The position numbers were made by a program, and so were the translations under genes. The notes under the pieces are model-generated. The model did not search any database. It saw only the letters and a list, made by a program, of their open reading frames with translations, and was not told the origin of the DNA. Positions 29,440 through 42,263 of a DNA stretch of 64,000 nt are shown one piece after another (positions within the stretch are counted from its first letter, which is position 1; each line of letters opens with the position of its first letter). The stretch is from Dermacentor variabilis (taxonomy: Eukaryota; Arthropoda; Arachnida; Ixodida; Ixodidae): contig NC_134573.1 of assembly GCF_050947875.1 (NCBI RefSeq), positions 63,403,815 to 63,467,814 on the forward strand, read 5' to 3'.

Positions 29440-30005
29440 ATTTGGGCTTGTTGGTTCATGATTTTTGGGTTCTATAGCGCAGAGCGAACGACCACAAAAA
29501 GAGAAACAAGAAGACATACAAAGCGTAAACTTCCGACAAGGGTTTATTTTTCCAGTGCACAATTTCATACGCTCGCACAACGACTCCACGCATGCGCAAA
29601 TGGTTACCTCCTGAAAAATACTTGTTCCTTATCGGAAATGTCAAAGCATGGGATGCTTCTGCACTCAGAACCTAATCTCAACATATTTTTCAGCCTCTAG
29701 TGAACTTCTCATGCATGACGCGTGACAACGGTGCATGCGCTGAACAACGGTTCACCTGCACAGGATCTACAATGAATGGCGAGTCACCCGTCACGTGTAT
29801 CTTTCACATTGTCATTGTGTCCTCTCTAAGTCTATCATTTTAAGGCACCTGCCCGCATGCCCCATGCACTTTTGTGCTATAAGGGCATCTGTGCGATATA
29901 TGTACTGTGCGACTTGACAAAATTGTACACTGGAAAAATAAACCTTTGTTGGTAGTTTGCGCTTTGTGTGTCGTCTTGTCCTTTTTTTCGTGGTCGTTCC
30001 CTCTA
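29440..30005 (+). mobile_element. Hairpin element with ~75-bp inverted termini
   Basis: GAACGACCACAAAAAGAGAAACAAG..GTTTATTTTTCCAGTG at about 29485-29555 is the near-perfect reverse complement of CACTGGAAAAATAAACC..TTTTTCGTGGTCGTTC at about 29933-29999. The inner 380 bases have no recognised ORF. Just before the left arm is GGGCTTGTTGGTTCATG, similar to GGGCTAGTTGGTTATAA before the hairpin at 39157-39283. These may belong to one class. Confidence 0.6.
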
Positions 30006-30154
30006 CGCCATATAACCCGAAGACGTCTACCCTTGTCTACTAGACCCTAGTCTTTGGCCCGTTTAGAGGCGTTATACGAAACGCTTACAAACTTTCTCCG
30101 CTCCCCTGAGAGGACCAAAAACGGCAGAAATTTCATATTTGCAGGAAACGAAGA

Positions 30155-30390
30155 GCTGCTCTTCTGGTGACGTGTGGCTACGGTGTTGGGCTGCTAAGCA
30201 CGAGGTCACGGGATCGAATCCTAGCCACGGCGGCCGCATTTCGATGGGTGCGAAATTCGAAAACACCCGTGTACTTAGATTTCGGTTCACGTTAAAGAAC
30301 CCCAGGTGGTCCAAATTTCCGGAGTCCCCCACTACGACATGCCTCAGAAAGTGGTTTTGGCACGTAAGACCCCATATTTTTTTTATACTG
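30155..30390 (+). mobile_element. Ruka-like SINE
   Basis: Best-preserved copy in the window. Head GTGTGGCTACGGTGTTGGGCTGC with box B GGGATCGAATCC, then GGCGGCCGCATTTCGATGGG, CACGTTAAAGAACCCCAGGTGG and GGTTTTGGCACGTAAGACCCC, ending in an A/T-rich tail. Confidence 0.92.
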
Positions 30391-32386
30391 GTGACGTGTA
30401 CCGAAAGTTTCAAACGTGCACTATAATTACGCGATCGACTTGAATATAATTACTGAATACTCCTCTTCTCCAAAATTTTTAGCGTTATACGAGTGATGCA
30501 GTTGCCTTTTCCCTGTATTCTCAGTCAACTATGTGAGGCATGTTGTTTATATATTTCGTTCAGGTACCAAGTATGCTGTTATTGACGAAACATCAATGTT
30601 TAGTCTGTCTATAGTAATAACAGAATATACAGAAAATTACTTCTTCAAACCTAGCTTAGAGGTGTACCAAGCTAGTCTGGTAACGTTGGGTGTGCCATAC
30701 TGCCTTAATCACTAATGTTTCTCACAGTCCTAAAATTACAGTACAGCATACCATTTTCAATTCAGGGAAAGAAAGCTTAAATTTTAATTTTAATGTGTGA
30801 TGACACTGTCATGTTCCTAACTTGATCGGAAACGTTGCAAGAACTTACCGAACCTCGTTTTCTTCCCCCTATTTTCATGCGTCATACGAGGTGCCAACTA
30901 CGTAGTTGGTATCTCCGGTGTCCTCGGTGAACTAAGCAAGGTACCTTATTTATATTTGCCAAAATTAAGGACCACGTTGCGGCAATGTTTAGAAAAAAGT
31001 TCAAAGTTCGTGCGTTAATTGTTGCTTTTGCATTAGATTACCTGTGCAAGTGCTCCCGAAAGTTATAACTGTTTGTCGCGAACGCCGCAACATTTAACCC
31101 GCTTCCATGGCTTAACTACTAGCACCGTCGATGTCAAGTTTCGCAAACGTGGGAGAAACACCATGACACATTTGTGCGCTAACTTAAATGCATAATTAAG
31201 TCCAGCTTTTGAATAACGTTCTTCTCTGAAGGTCTTGAAAGCGTTACGTGACCATTTTACGCTGTTCCTCAGTGTATCAAGGGAGCTCTGTGTAACACAG
31301 CTGATATTTGGCGGAAATAAAGGGCACCTTATGGCTTAATTATGTGTCCGCAAAATTAAATGTCTATGAGTTATTTAGGCATGCGCAATAAATACGTATT
31401 CAAGCGTTACACAAACGGTGTGCACAATTATAAATTTTACGAGCGGCGCAAAATTTAGCACGTAACCTTATAGCTAGCACGACTATAAACGCCGCCAAGA
31501 TGATACATGACAAACAAGGACACTCTACTATAACAAATCGTGTGCAATGGTAAATTCGTGCCGATTATATACAGCTCTAGCAATAGATATCTAAAGCAGG
31601 CGTTTGAAAGTGCCAATACGCGGTCATTGTCAGCTACGTACGTTTCTCAATGTCCTGAGAAAAGTCTGCGTTACGCGAAGTTAATATTTAGTCGACATGG
31701 AAGGCATATATTAACATCAATTGGTTGTTACAAATAAGTATAGAAACGTCCCCCCCCCCTTTTTTTTTTCTTTCTATCGGTAATTTCATGCGTTACGAGG
31801 TTCGCCCGCAGTATTCGGTGAACTAAACGAAGCACCTTGCTTTCGTTTGGTGAAAGTGAGGGCCTGGTGATAGGTGAGGGTAGGAAGTGTTCAATGTCGG
31901 GGGGTTGTTAACTGCGTCCTTTGCAATAAGTTACGTATATGTGATCCCTCCAGGGCGTTGTGAGCGGGTCGTGCGAGAGCGCAGAATTTAGTCCGTTTTC
32001 CTGGCAGAACTACCAAGATCAAATTAACGAAAATTGAGAAAATGCTATGGTAAATCATTATGCGAAGTCTAATGCACTTGGATCAAGTAGAGGTTCTGTT
32101 AAAGAAATAATAGAGCAAGTGCTCAGCTATGTTTTCCAGGGTTCCGAGTAAACTGTATGTTACACAAAGGCAATATTTGTCGGATGTAAGTCATGTATTA
32201 TGTGTAGGCAAAACGCGAAGTGGTTGGGTTATTTACGGCCGTTGCAATAAATTACGAATTCAAGCGCTCCAGAGGGTACATGATGGAGTTTCATGAACGG
32301 CGCATATCTTCGGACGCAGTTTCAAACGAACCAGTCATCCACGGTGAATCTTTAAAAGTACGTGATATAATTATGCGCGACACACG

Positions 32387-32390
<4 letters not shown>
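30391..32390. other. AT-rich stretch without recognised gene
   Basis: About 2 kb of AT-rich sequence. Two sub-segments (about 30845-30960 and 31770-31870) share a CATGCGT(C/T)A..ACGAGGT..CGGTGAACTAA..GCACCTT/GGTACCTT pattern, suggesting a degenerate duplicated repeat. No coding signal. Confidence 0.35.

Positions 32391-32474
<84 letters not shown>
32391..32474. repeat. (AT)42 microsatellite
   Basis: 84 bases of uninterrupted AT. Confidence 0.98.
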
Positions 32475-32476
<2 letters not shown>

Positions 32477-35400
32477 GACAACAAGATGTTTTACTGAATG
32501 ATCTGAACCATAAAATGCGATCTTGCTGCCGAATTTAAAAAAAGAGCATCTAAAACTGTAAGCGCGAAATCATTTGATTTCTATATGTCTATCGCAAGGT
32601 CTCTGGGTACGTGTATGGTGCAGATCTAGAATTCTCTTATGACACTTCTCTGCTTGTTCGAAACTGTAAGAATGCCATGTTTAGAATCAAGCCATATGAG
32701 TCTTTCTTTTTTTTTAAGTATTATCGTTGTACCTGCGCAAGCTTCAAAACTTCCTCCATGCTTTAAAACCACTTTTTTTTTTCTTTTTGAAGGGGGGGGG
32801 GGTGCGTGCATGACGTAAGCATACGAAGCCATACGCAGTCATATCCAGAGCCGGAGCTTCCTTTTTCAAAGCAAAGAAAGCACACATCAAAGCAACTGCA
32901 AAATTAGGGAAACCGGAAAACTTCGCCATAAGTTAGGGCGTCTCTTTGTTTTGATTTGGATACCCATATTCTTTGGCCGATGCTGCTTTCTCGCTCCTAT
33001 ATTAGAAAATACTCGCTAGTGGGACTGTGAAGCTTCAAATGACAGGTGCGTGTGCATTTCCCCGTTTCTGCCGAATGATGCGATTGAAGTTTTTGACAAC
33101 ATTAGCGCTTTGTTCAGCTCCACTGTGCTGTATTGTACTGCCCACAGCATGGTAGTGCCACGCTACAATAATGAACTGCACTTGACACGCGCGTACCTTT
33201 GTACCATACTGTGAAATTTTACTTTGAGCTTAGAGCAAACGGCAACGAGAAAGCCGAGATCGCTTTCTTTGTGATGACAACACGATTGTTTCCGCAGTCT
33301 TGACTTTAGAAACGATGACGGACTTCAGATAACCGGAGCCAGTGTTTAACGAAAATCAAAAGCAGAAATCTCTCTCGTGCCTCAGCCGCATTTCATTTGG
33401 CTTGCGTTGCTTTCTTTGTCTGAAATGACTGTTCCGTCTGATCGGCAGGTGTATTGCTCGCTGTTCATTTGTGACGTTTTAAGTTCAACTTCTTGCGAGT
33501 TTAAAAGTAAATTACATTCTGCGTTTTCTATTGTTCTTTTTTATTATTGTCACTGGGTTTCAGATGTGTGACAAAATAAGTTTGCCGATCTGCCGTTACA
33601 GACAGCCGTCAACAGTCGCACAGGAGGCGAGTGATTTGGGTGCAATTTGCAAATGAGTGCAACTTATTCAGTACAGTGGGCGTCTGGCAGAACTTTCATT
33701 AAGCACATGTCTGGCTGTGCAAACAGAGTAGAACCCGTGACTCAAAATTGCGAGAGTTGTACACTGCAACTGATGGAGCTGGGCATTTGTTTAGCAAAGA
33801 CTACTGTTCGTGCTTCATGATGATAAGACCATGCTTTGCAAAGTTGAATTCAGAGGTGTAGAGGAGAATCCCTCAAATAAGATATGGTAATGTCTGAAAG
33901 TTTAGTATTGCTCCAAAGACAGATACATAGTGCAACGACATAAAGCGGCCATGTTGACAGACCATTGACACCAAGCTACTCCTTTGGAATGCAATGTGGT
34001 GAATGTGGGTTGGAGAGCATTCTGGTGAATGTTCAGCAGTCTAGTCACTTGGTTGCGAGAGTCAGTGAGGGTTCAGGGTCTCGGATGTGCAGTGGAGTAA
34101 CATTTAACAGCAGAAAAAAGAAACAGACGGCAGAAATGTTTAAAAAGTTAAAAAGGAGATGAACATTATGCAGATACACATGAACAGTCAGACTATAGTC
34201 GGTGACAAGTAAAAAAAATGCTAGAGGAAGCTCCCCTTCCAAAGATGTGTTATGCATCTGCCCTCTGTGCCTGTGCACATTGGAAGATAGCACCTTGCAG
34301 TTGCCCATGGGGCCAAGGGGAGTCCCAACTTAACAGACATAATCACGCCATTGTCAAGCATCACGGGATCGAACAAGCAAAATTGCCAAGTACAAGAACG
34401 ACACGGACAGCTTGCCACACAGACTGGTTGTTTGCATAAGAGATTTTGAGAAGGATTTTGTAAACCTCCTCTAGCCTTCCGAGACTGGAAGACAGCTCGA
34501 GGACATATTTATGTTTAAAGTCGGTTATTATTACTCATTGGGATGTTGCATGAAAAACATAATTTTAGTGCTGCTGTTAAAGTTCAGCACCAACAACTCC
34601 ATGTGCATGGAATAAGTAGCCATTTCCTCATTTCTTATATGGTAAAAACAGCTTTTCTTTGCATAAACAGTGAGATTAACAGGCAACATTATGTGGTTAG
34701 TTGTCATGTTGACTGGACTTTCGTGCCGTTTTTGATGTATTCAAAACGCACTTCATGGTTGCTGTTCGTTGTCTGTTACCACACAACAGCCTATGTCTAA
34801 TAGGTATTAATTTTCTCTGAAGCTTGCAGCAAGAATACAACTAAACCACTTTCATGCAGTTCCACGCACATGAGACGTGATATCCAGGGTGAATATGTTA
34901 CATATTCAATATATTGGTATCTGACAATGCAGCATTCTGTCAACATATGTTTTAAACAATGGAAGCGACATGTTCATGGCAGAGCTTAGCTCTCTGCAGA
35001 AGTGCGGGAGCTTGGTAATAACTGCATAGACTGCGTTACTGCTTTCCCATTTTTCCAGCACCTTATTCTCTGACCTTTCTTTCTTTGTATTCCCATGGCA
35101 CCACTGGGCAAACAGGTATTGAGGTCCTCAGTGAGTCTGTTCGCTACTCACTTGACGTACCCTCTTTCCCCATAGTGTACACTGCACCCACAAGGCACCC
35201 TGAGATTGCCTGGAAAAGCCCTCTTGCCACTGTTGTCAGTCTGTTCTTTTTTCCTAGCTCTTGTGTATCTGAATCAAGCGATGGCATTTCGGAGAAGTAT
35301 TTTGTAAGCGAGAGTGAGCACAACAAAGTTAGTTGCATACGGCCTATGTCAGCTATTTCAGCTCAGAATTTTGTCCAGTCTCACTAATAATTTATCTTAC

Positions 35401-35503
35401 CTGGATCCATTAAAAGTTAATTCAGTTGCTATTACAAGTTCATGAAACAAAGAAAGAGACATGCTTTGTTTTATGCTTATAGAGGCTCCTCTATGCAGAT
35501 CAC
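32475..35503. other. Long stretch without recognised gene
   Basis: AT-rich unique-looking sequence with homopolymers (for example T- and G-runs near 32773-32802). Open frames up to 100 codons lack motifs and are not supported by splice or promoter context. Confidence 0.35.
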
Positions 35504-35700
35504 CCGCAGTGGTGGCTCACTGGGTATGGCAGTCCGCTGCGGACCTTGAGGTCAGAGGTTGGATTCCCACCCATGGCAACCACATTCTCATGGTAGCAGA
35601 GTGAAAAGATACCATTGTACCACACTTTGTATGAGCATAATGAGCCCCAATTAACATTTGTAGCTTTCCATCTTACCCTCAAGTAGCCTTGGGTATCTAT
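35504..35700 (+). mobile_element. Divergent tRNA-derived SINE (Ruka-related)
   Basis: GGTGGCTCACTGGGTATGGC resembles box A and AGGTTGGATTCCC box B, at tRNA spacing. AACCACATTCTCATGG and ..GAGCCCCAATTAAC echo the Ruka body. It is more degraded than the other copies. Confidence 0.55.
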
Positions 35701-36330
35701 TGGGCATTCCTTAATGCACATTCATTATAATTGCTGCAGGCTGTAGTGGTTGAGTTTGCTGGCATGGCCTGATGGCTGGTTTTTATTTGCAGACAATGTG
35801 TATAACAGGAGAACGGTTTTGTTGGCAGATATTCTTATATATGCAAAACTTTCGAGACTGCTGTTGTGCAAATACCTGTATGTCACACACAGATACCAAG
35901 ATCACCAAGTTGCTTCTCTGAATCTTGTCGCAGCTGCATGAGGCTGGAGGCTATTGTCTACGCCAGGGCTGCAGCTGTAGTTACTATGGCAACCGCCTGA
36001 AACTGTGATGTCGACCAAAGCGTGCCCGACAGGAACTGGATGTCTCATTCCATGGAAGAGCAGTCACCCATAGTCATTTCCAAGCCTGCAGGTTTGTTTT
36101 ATTGGCCAATCTATTTGTGCATATTCTCTTGCATTTTGTTTTGTAGCAAAACAGATTTCTACTGCCTGAACCAATCTATTTATGCAAGAACTGTTTTGTA
36201 GCTGTAAAAGAGCGATTTCATAGACTAATTATTCATAGTTAGGAACATTGCAGTATGTAAACAAGTATGTCGTTGGCATAGAAATTATAAGCCCAAATGA
36301 ATTTATGCTGGGGTGGACGCCTCCATTCAG
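35701..36330. other. Unassigned stretch
   Basis: Contains an acceptor-like TTTTTATTTGCAG at about 35783-35795 but no convincing exon. Confidence 0.3.
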
Positions 36331-36332
36331 TA

Positions 36333-36440
36333 CAGTCGAACCTCGTTATAATGTAACAGGATATGACGAAATAATGGATATAACAAAGCATGTGCCCGTG
36401 AAATCTTCATAGAGATCCACACAACTCAAAGGGACCCTGA
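36333..36440 (+). mobile_element. Tigger/pogo-like terminal remnant
   Basis: TA|CAGTCGAACCTCGTTATAATG resembles the left terminal repeat of the pogo-like element at 43418-44603 (CAGTCGAACCAGG..). No matching right end could be assigned nearby, and no transposase is visible. Confidence 0.4.
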
Positions 36441-38330
36441 AGCAATTTCGACACTTGTGTACAGACATACGGAGTTGGTAGGGTAGGTGCATCTAATCGA
36501 GACAAAAATTAAGCGCTCTGTGTAAGGCATATTGTTTATTATATGGCTTTTGAAATGTGCATTGCTACAAATCACAGCGGCGGCGCTCCCTAGAATTTTC
36601 AGTCGCCCCTACCCATGCTACCTACCGTGGGTGAGTGATATCACTCGGACAAGCAATGCAATTTTCCACCCACGCAACATCGTTTAGAATGCTAGATGCG
36701 CCACGCTTCATTAAGCTTATTTTTTAATATCATACATATGCATAGTAATTTGTGTAAAATAAATCCACAAATGCAAGAAATGTCGATAAACGTACTTTTT
36801 TTTTCCAAACCAATGGCCCACTTCTGCTTTAATATGGCGATCATCTGCTATAGCTGTGGTGACCGCAGCTGATGGACACGGCGGGGTTCTCTAAATGAAA
36901 AGAGATGCAGCGTGGCAGGAACATGAATGCTGCCAGCACTGTACCATGCTCAAATTGCACCGCAGGCATGGGCAGGAAGTTAACTGCACTGACTGCACGC
37001 TGTAGAAAACGCGAATGCGTCACGTCAGTGTCAACACCAACCTCCCTGATCAACACAGCAGTCACCTGCAGTATTGAAAAGAAAGGCATCTTAGCAGCAA
37101 CTGCAGGTTCCACATTTGTCAAATAGTCAAATTTGTGTATAATGTGCCTAGAATGGTAACAGACAAAATATTGTAACAAGCCGAGATCCAGAAATAAAAG
37201 TGCTGTGAAGGCGCTCGAACCTGCCTTTCGTTGGAAAGCACCTGTCAGAGAGCCGCCACGTTGAGTTAGACATTACTGTAGCGGTACCGTCCCTGCCTTC
37301 CACTAACAAAGTGTTGGATGAATTCTCGCTGTTGCTGTACTTCCTTTTCCCAATTTCCTTTTTTAAATTGCAAGAGTAGAGGAAGCACTATAAATAGCCC
37401 ATTTCACATTTCACCACATCAGCTGAGGCAGTGCTTATTTTTTTTCTTCACTGAAGGCTGCAAAAAAGTCTTGCGAGTGAATATAAGGGCAATCGTAGAC
37501 ATACAAGATATTAGATACCTATATGTTATGATGCTATTGTCAAACAATACCAGAAACAGCTACTTTGTAATTTGTACATTGCATGTGTGCTTGCAGCAAT
37601 GTGGCGAATGCCCGCGAAATCATCAATCTATTTTTGCTTCTTGTAGCGTAAGCCAGCAAGCATTGCCATGTGTTAATTGTCACCCAGTTAAAATCCATGC
37701 ACTAATTGGTGTGGTCCAAGTATGTAAAGAACTTACCTCAAAGGTAAGGAACATAGGCAGAAATCCCGAAAATCTTGCAACTACACTGGATATAACACTA
37801 TAGTCGGGTACAACTTTAGAAAAAAGGGGCCGCCCTTCTCCGATGGCCGAAGCGCGACGTCCGATTGCCTCTGCGACTAAAATAATCCTGCTCAAAAGAA
37901 TTGTGCTTCTTAAACGCGCAATTTTCAGTATAGATAGACTTTTGTATTTTGATGACTGGTTTAGTAGAGCTCTCATGTGCTACAGCACATGCCGGATCTC
38001 GACAGAAAATTAACCCCGTGCCTTCTACAACACTGCCCGTCGCCTGCTCTTTAGCTTCATTGCAAGTGACAAAAGTAGAAAGAGCAGCTCTGCATGGCTT
38101 TTGCACTTGTTTACATGTACACGGCACATTTACTGCTCCTGTTCCGAGCTTCAGATGAATCAGTTGCTATTGAACAAGTACTTATATAAAACAATGCATT
38201 TATCGCAACCATTACAAACTCAAGATGCTCGATGTCAGCAAAAGCAGTGTTCCAAGCTGAGGAGGGAAGTCAAAGCTTCGAATATTTCGGGTGGCAAACT
38301 GTCGGCGCCCTCGCGAAAACGCCCACGAAA
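36441..38330. other. Unassigned stretch
   Basis: No recognised gene. Frames on both strands at 36841-37179 and 37318-37803 have no motif. Confidence 0.3.
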
Positions 38331-38480
38331 TGCGGAGAAAAGAAGACGCAGCACGAAGTATGACACGTTGTGTGCGCCGAGCTCATGTGCACGATTTCTT
38401 TCGCCGCAACGAGATACCGATGGTGGAGAAGATCACTAACGAGTTTTTTGTGCTCCGGGATTTGCCTGACGGAAGGCCAA
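38331..38480 (+). pseudogene. Possible helix-turn-helix fragment of a DDE transposase
   Basis: The frame at 38291-38731 includes VHDFFRRNEIPMVEKITNEF, which resembles the second HTH region of IS630/Tc1-related transposases in ticks. It is followed by unrelated proline-rich translation and a poly(C) run, so only a fragment would remain. The call is by pattern memory and is weak. Confidence 0.25.
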
Positions 38481-39143
38481 CGCTATGGTGTGTCGACCGT
38501 GGAGGCAGCATTCATCCCCGCATGGTGCCTGCTTCGGGCACACGACTACGTGCACGGCTCGGGTTTCCTCGCGGCTGCATGGTGTCCACGACGGAAGCGG
38601 CCACCGAATCATGGACTGCTATTCGGCCCCTCCCCGTGCCGGCAGCAATGCAACCTCCCCCCCCCCCCTCCTTTGTCCGGCGGCGCCCGCACCACGAACG
38701 ACTCCTGCTGTGCTTGAGACGGTTTCCATAGGAGGGCTGTGTTTCGACCCCATGCCTTGCAGTTGGTTCCCTTTGTCCTATGGGGGCCATAAAACTTCCT
38801 CGGTGCACCATTTTGACCGACCGACAGATCGGCCCTACGCCGCAGCGCAGTTCGAGGAAACGCTGGCCACGGAGAGCGGCATTAGGACCACGGGGGCTGC
38901 CCGGACCCTCTCTCTCTCTCTCGACCTTGTTTCATCCTCAGGGACTGTCTGGGGAATCTGGGGACTAAAAGGTGTCATTTAAGCAGCTTGCATCTACTCT
39001 GTTGGTCTCTCTCTTGACAATGACGACAACATGTAAACATGGTATAAAGAATTCTTTGCCGTGAAAGCTCTCCTCGTCTCTGACTCTGCGTGAAGTGGGG
39101 TCCAGACCTCCTGCCGGCCATACATATGTCGGCACATGCAACA
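38481..39143. other. GC-rich unassigned stretch
   Basis: Contains a C-run (about 38656-38670) and a short (TC)n near 38909. Long open frames on three phases of one strand argue for composition, not coding. Confidence 0.3.
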
Positions 39144-39156
39144 ATGGATCTCCCAT

Positions 39157-39283
39157 TGGTTAAAACATGTTGGCGGGCTAGTTGGTTATAATCCATGGTA
39201 GAGTGTATAAGTGCGACTGAACGAGGACGTACAAAGAAAGTTTCTTTCTACGTCCTCGTTCAGTCGCGCTTATACACTCTCCC
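39157..39283 (+). mobile_element. 127-bp hairpin insertion with 13-bp TSD
   Basis: Flanked by ATGGATCTCCCAT at 39144-39156 and 39284-39296. It starts TGGTTAAAACATGTTGGCGGG, then CTAGTTGGTTATAATCC, then a hairpin of about 38-bp arms from GAGTGTATAAGTGCGACTG to CAGTCGCGCTTATACACTC with TTTCTTT at the turn. The organisation matches 5929-6094. Confidence 0.85.
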
Positions 39284-39539
39284 ATGGATCTCCCATCACT
39301 GAAGCGTCGTACTGTGCGTCAACCACAGCTGCCAAGCAGAACCGAAGCCGAGCATTCTCCCGTGACCTCTCAAATAAATAAGCAGTTCATTTGGTGACAT
39401 ATTCCTTTTAATGGAAGCCCAATTATGAAAAAGCAACGTCCTGCACAGATTGTGCTCAATATAAGTATTAGCATGGAAACGTGCTGAAATGCTGGAAAAT
39501 CTGAATGCAAATAGTTATTAACTATGTGGGACCCAAAAT

Positions 39540-40170
39540 GCTCATTCTGGCAGCCACTGTCCAGCTTCCCACGAAAAAGCAGTAGTCAACATGAAATTGA
39601 CAGCCACTCTTAGCAGCCTGCATGCCAAAGCACATTGTGCTTTGCGTGCAGTTGTGCTGCCCCTACTGTTTTTTACAGCCCATTGAGATGAATAATGCCA
39701 ATGTCAGAAGGCCCAAAATACTCTGTTGGGCAGCCACCTACGAGCATGACGGGCCCTGTGATGAAATAACAGTTGTCGGGGCACGCTTGAAAGGCACCTT
39801 TAGCATCTGCACTTCAAAGCGCAGCCATGTCTTAGCCATTGTAGGTGAAACGGCAGTAGTCAACGCGAAATTGACTGCCGCTGTTGGCAGCTCGCATGCA
39901 AACACACATTCATGTGGTGGCATTGTTTATTTTGGCTACCTGGCCCAGGCAAGTAATGCGAATGAGAGAACAATTATGAAACATCATTAGCTTAGTGAGG
40001 CCCAAAATAGTTATTCGGGTTACTATTAATAGCAGTAGTCGAGGGCACACTTGAAAGGCATCATTAGCAGTCTGCACGTCAAATCACAGTCATGCCGCAG
40101 CCATTGTTGTATTTGTTTATCTAACTGGGCAAGTAGCGCCAATGTAAGCACAATTATTCACCCTGAATAG
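39540..40170. repeat. Imperfect tandem repeats
   Basis: The word pattern GCAGTAGTC-N-GAAATTGAC..TTAGCAG.CTGCA.GCCAAA.CACA recurs at about 39580, 39852 and 40032. A related GGGCAC(G/A)CTTGAAAGGCA(C/T)C..TTAGCA block recurs at 39779 and 40053. AGGCCCAAAATA occurs at about 39709 and 39999. These are consistent with several diverged units of an old satellite or nested duplication. Confidence 0.5.
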
Positions 40171-41890
40171 CTCTGCTGGCATTGTTTGTACTAAAAAATG
40201 CTGAGTGAAGTTGAATGTGTTTTATTGAGGCAATTATTTAATTCACAAGCCATTGGCATAGTGATGGACAGCCAGGTCCAGACAATGACATATGTGAAGT
40301 AATAAATGGTGAAAGTTGCAAAAGCTCTCAGTGCACTGCTTTGCTGGGTTCCATTCACTGAAAAATGTCTTCGCAACGACGAAAGCGTCAGAGAGGAAAT
40401 GGCACCCCGCTGCACAATGTTATTCGTGTTGAAAATTTTTACCGTCATATGTGATGGGCAGTGAAACCGTATGTTTACTAAGAGTGAATGCATGAAAAAT
40501 TCAGCAGCATAGCAAGGTGTTGTTTCGTAATATGCAACCTTTCATGTGGACTTCTGGTGAGCTGCCACATGTACTGATGCATAAACATGAACAGAGGTAA
40601 CAGGCAAAGTTACTGTGCAACCCACATGACGCTTTTAAGAAAATGGAACTGTAAACCTTTCTGTTTTCATAGGCGATCAATATTTGTTTTGAGCAAGTTG
40701 GTTAATCACATTGCGGCAACAACACAAGAAGCGAGGGCAGAAAACACAGCGAGTAGGCAGATTGAAAAGACGAGGTAGACCAGTGAGAAAGGTTTTAATG
40801 AGATGAAAGAGGCCAGCCCTGCAGTATACAGGAGCTAGTGCTTTGAATGAGATTGGTTAATGAAAATGCGTAAAGACTTTGCTGAAAGAAAACTAGCAAA
40901 AACAAATGCTAATATAAAAATAAAAGGACAGAAATAAGAGTAAGCGCAAACACGCATGGAAGCAGGCACGTATTCACACACAAACGCGAAAACTAAGAAA
41001 AACTCAAATATAAAGAAATGTGGGAAATAAAAAAAAATTTACAAACGCAAGAAAACACACACATTTACAAACAGACGTGGGTAGAGGTACTATCGGAGCG
41101 GCTTCACAAGCTGCTGTGCCTACCTTCTTGCATGTGTTTTTTTTTTAACCATTCTCTTAACACTGTCTTGGGAATTTTTAATTGCAACATATCACGAGAA
41201 TCCAAAAAAAGCACGAAGCTATGTTGTGGGAAACCATATTGAGCGCTGGCAACACAACTTATGCATGACTGTCCCACAGCACGCATTCTACAGCTTACGT
41301 GCACGGTGAGCACTGGTGGAAAGCAATCAATCGACAGTGCTACACAACGCTCGAACACCGCCGTTAGACGCTCGGCTATCTCACTGCTGACAAGATCGTT
41401 CACGTTAAGTTGTCGGCGACAAATCTTTGCATTGGAGGCTTCTTTTGCAAATATTTTCTGTTGAGATGCTCGTAGGTTTGTTTCATGTGCGTATGCTCTT
41501 TTCATTTCTCCTGAGAATGGTTTTGCTCCATCACTTCACCCCGTCCGACGAAAAATGCAGCGACACAGTACATGAACACACCCGCTGCTGACAGTAGGCG
41601 CCAGACTTTGGCAAACTTTTCTCGTCATAACTTCACTCGGGAGCGAAATAAAGAAGACATGGAACAAACAGGCAGGATGTGTGTTTACAGCGGTCGCCGT
41701 GGGATCTTGTTTTCAGGCGAAGCGTAGCGCAGCGATGCTCGTTGCAATGTTTCTTCGCCGGATCACGACTTCGAATAAACACACGCAGCACAGATGCCGC
41801 ATCATCAGCTCGCAGTAATATTTCCGGCATGATAGACATTCACAGACAGTTTGGGAATCCACTGTGACAAGGCGTTGACACGCACAGCTG
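40171..41890. other. AT-rich stretch without recognised gene
   Basis: No motif-bearing frame was found on either strand. Confidence 0.35.
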
Positions 41891-41897
41891 ACGCGAC

Positions 41898-42263
41898 TTG
41901 GCCCAGTTCGAAGCCCGGGCGGCCATCTTCTCCAACGGCGGGGTCACCAAAAGTATTTGTCCAGCCAAAAGTATTGACCAGCCAAAAGTATTTGTTACGT
42001 GTGTTGATAATTGCCTCTTCATCGTGAAGTCATCCTTGGACAGCTTCCTTGCCCATCTCAAATCCATATACCAGGCAATCGAGTTCACCGTGGGACAGGT
42101 AGAAGACGGCACCTTGCCTTTCCTGGGTGTTATTGTCCAGCGACACAATGAGCGGGTGACTTTTTCCGTGAACACTATGCCGACACACACCAGCCGGTAT
42201 AAGGTCGAATCCATTTATAACAATATACGAGTGCCACGAAAATTCCATTGTCATAACCGATAA
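41898..42263 (+). pseudogene. Penelope-like element reverse transcriptase fragment
   Basis: The 121-codon frame reads VFVTCVDNCLFIVKSSLDSF, then HLKSIYQAIEFTVGQVEDGTLPFLGV and VTFSVNTMPTHTSRY. This is the palm/thumb order of Penelope-like RTs (YVDD, a hydrophobic stretch, then EFT.E...LPFLD and YRKPTHT). The catalytic YVDD is CVDN here and LPFLDV is LPFLGV, so it is inactive. A triplicated ~18-bp word (CCAAAAGTATTTG) at 41947-41993 disturbs the start of the domain. Confidence 0.75.

Noticed and set aside
35085..35387. 100-codon plus-strand ORF as a gene
   Set aside because: No motif, AT-rich context, no supporting signals.
38291..38982. Three overlapping 115-165-codon ORFs on one strand
   Set aside because: All three phases and the reverse strand are open in a GC-rich segment with C-runs. 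Only a short HTH-like piece is worth noting.
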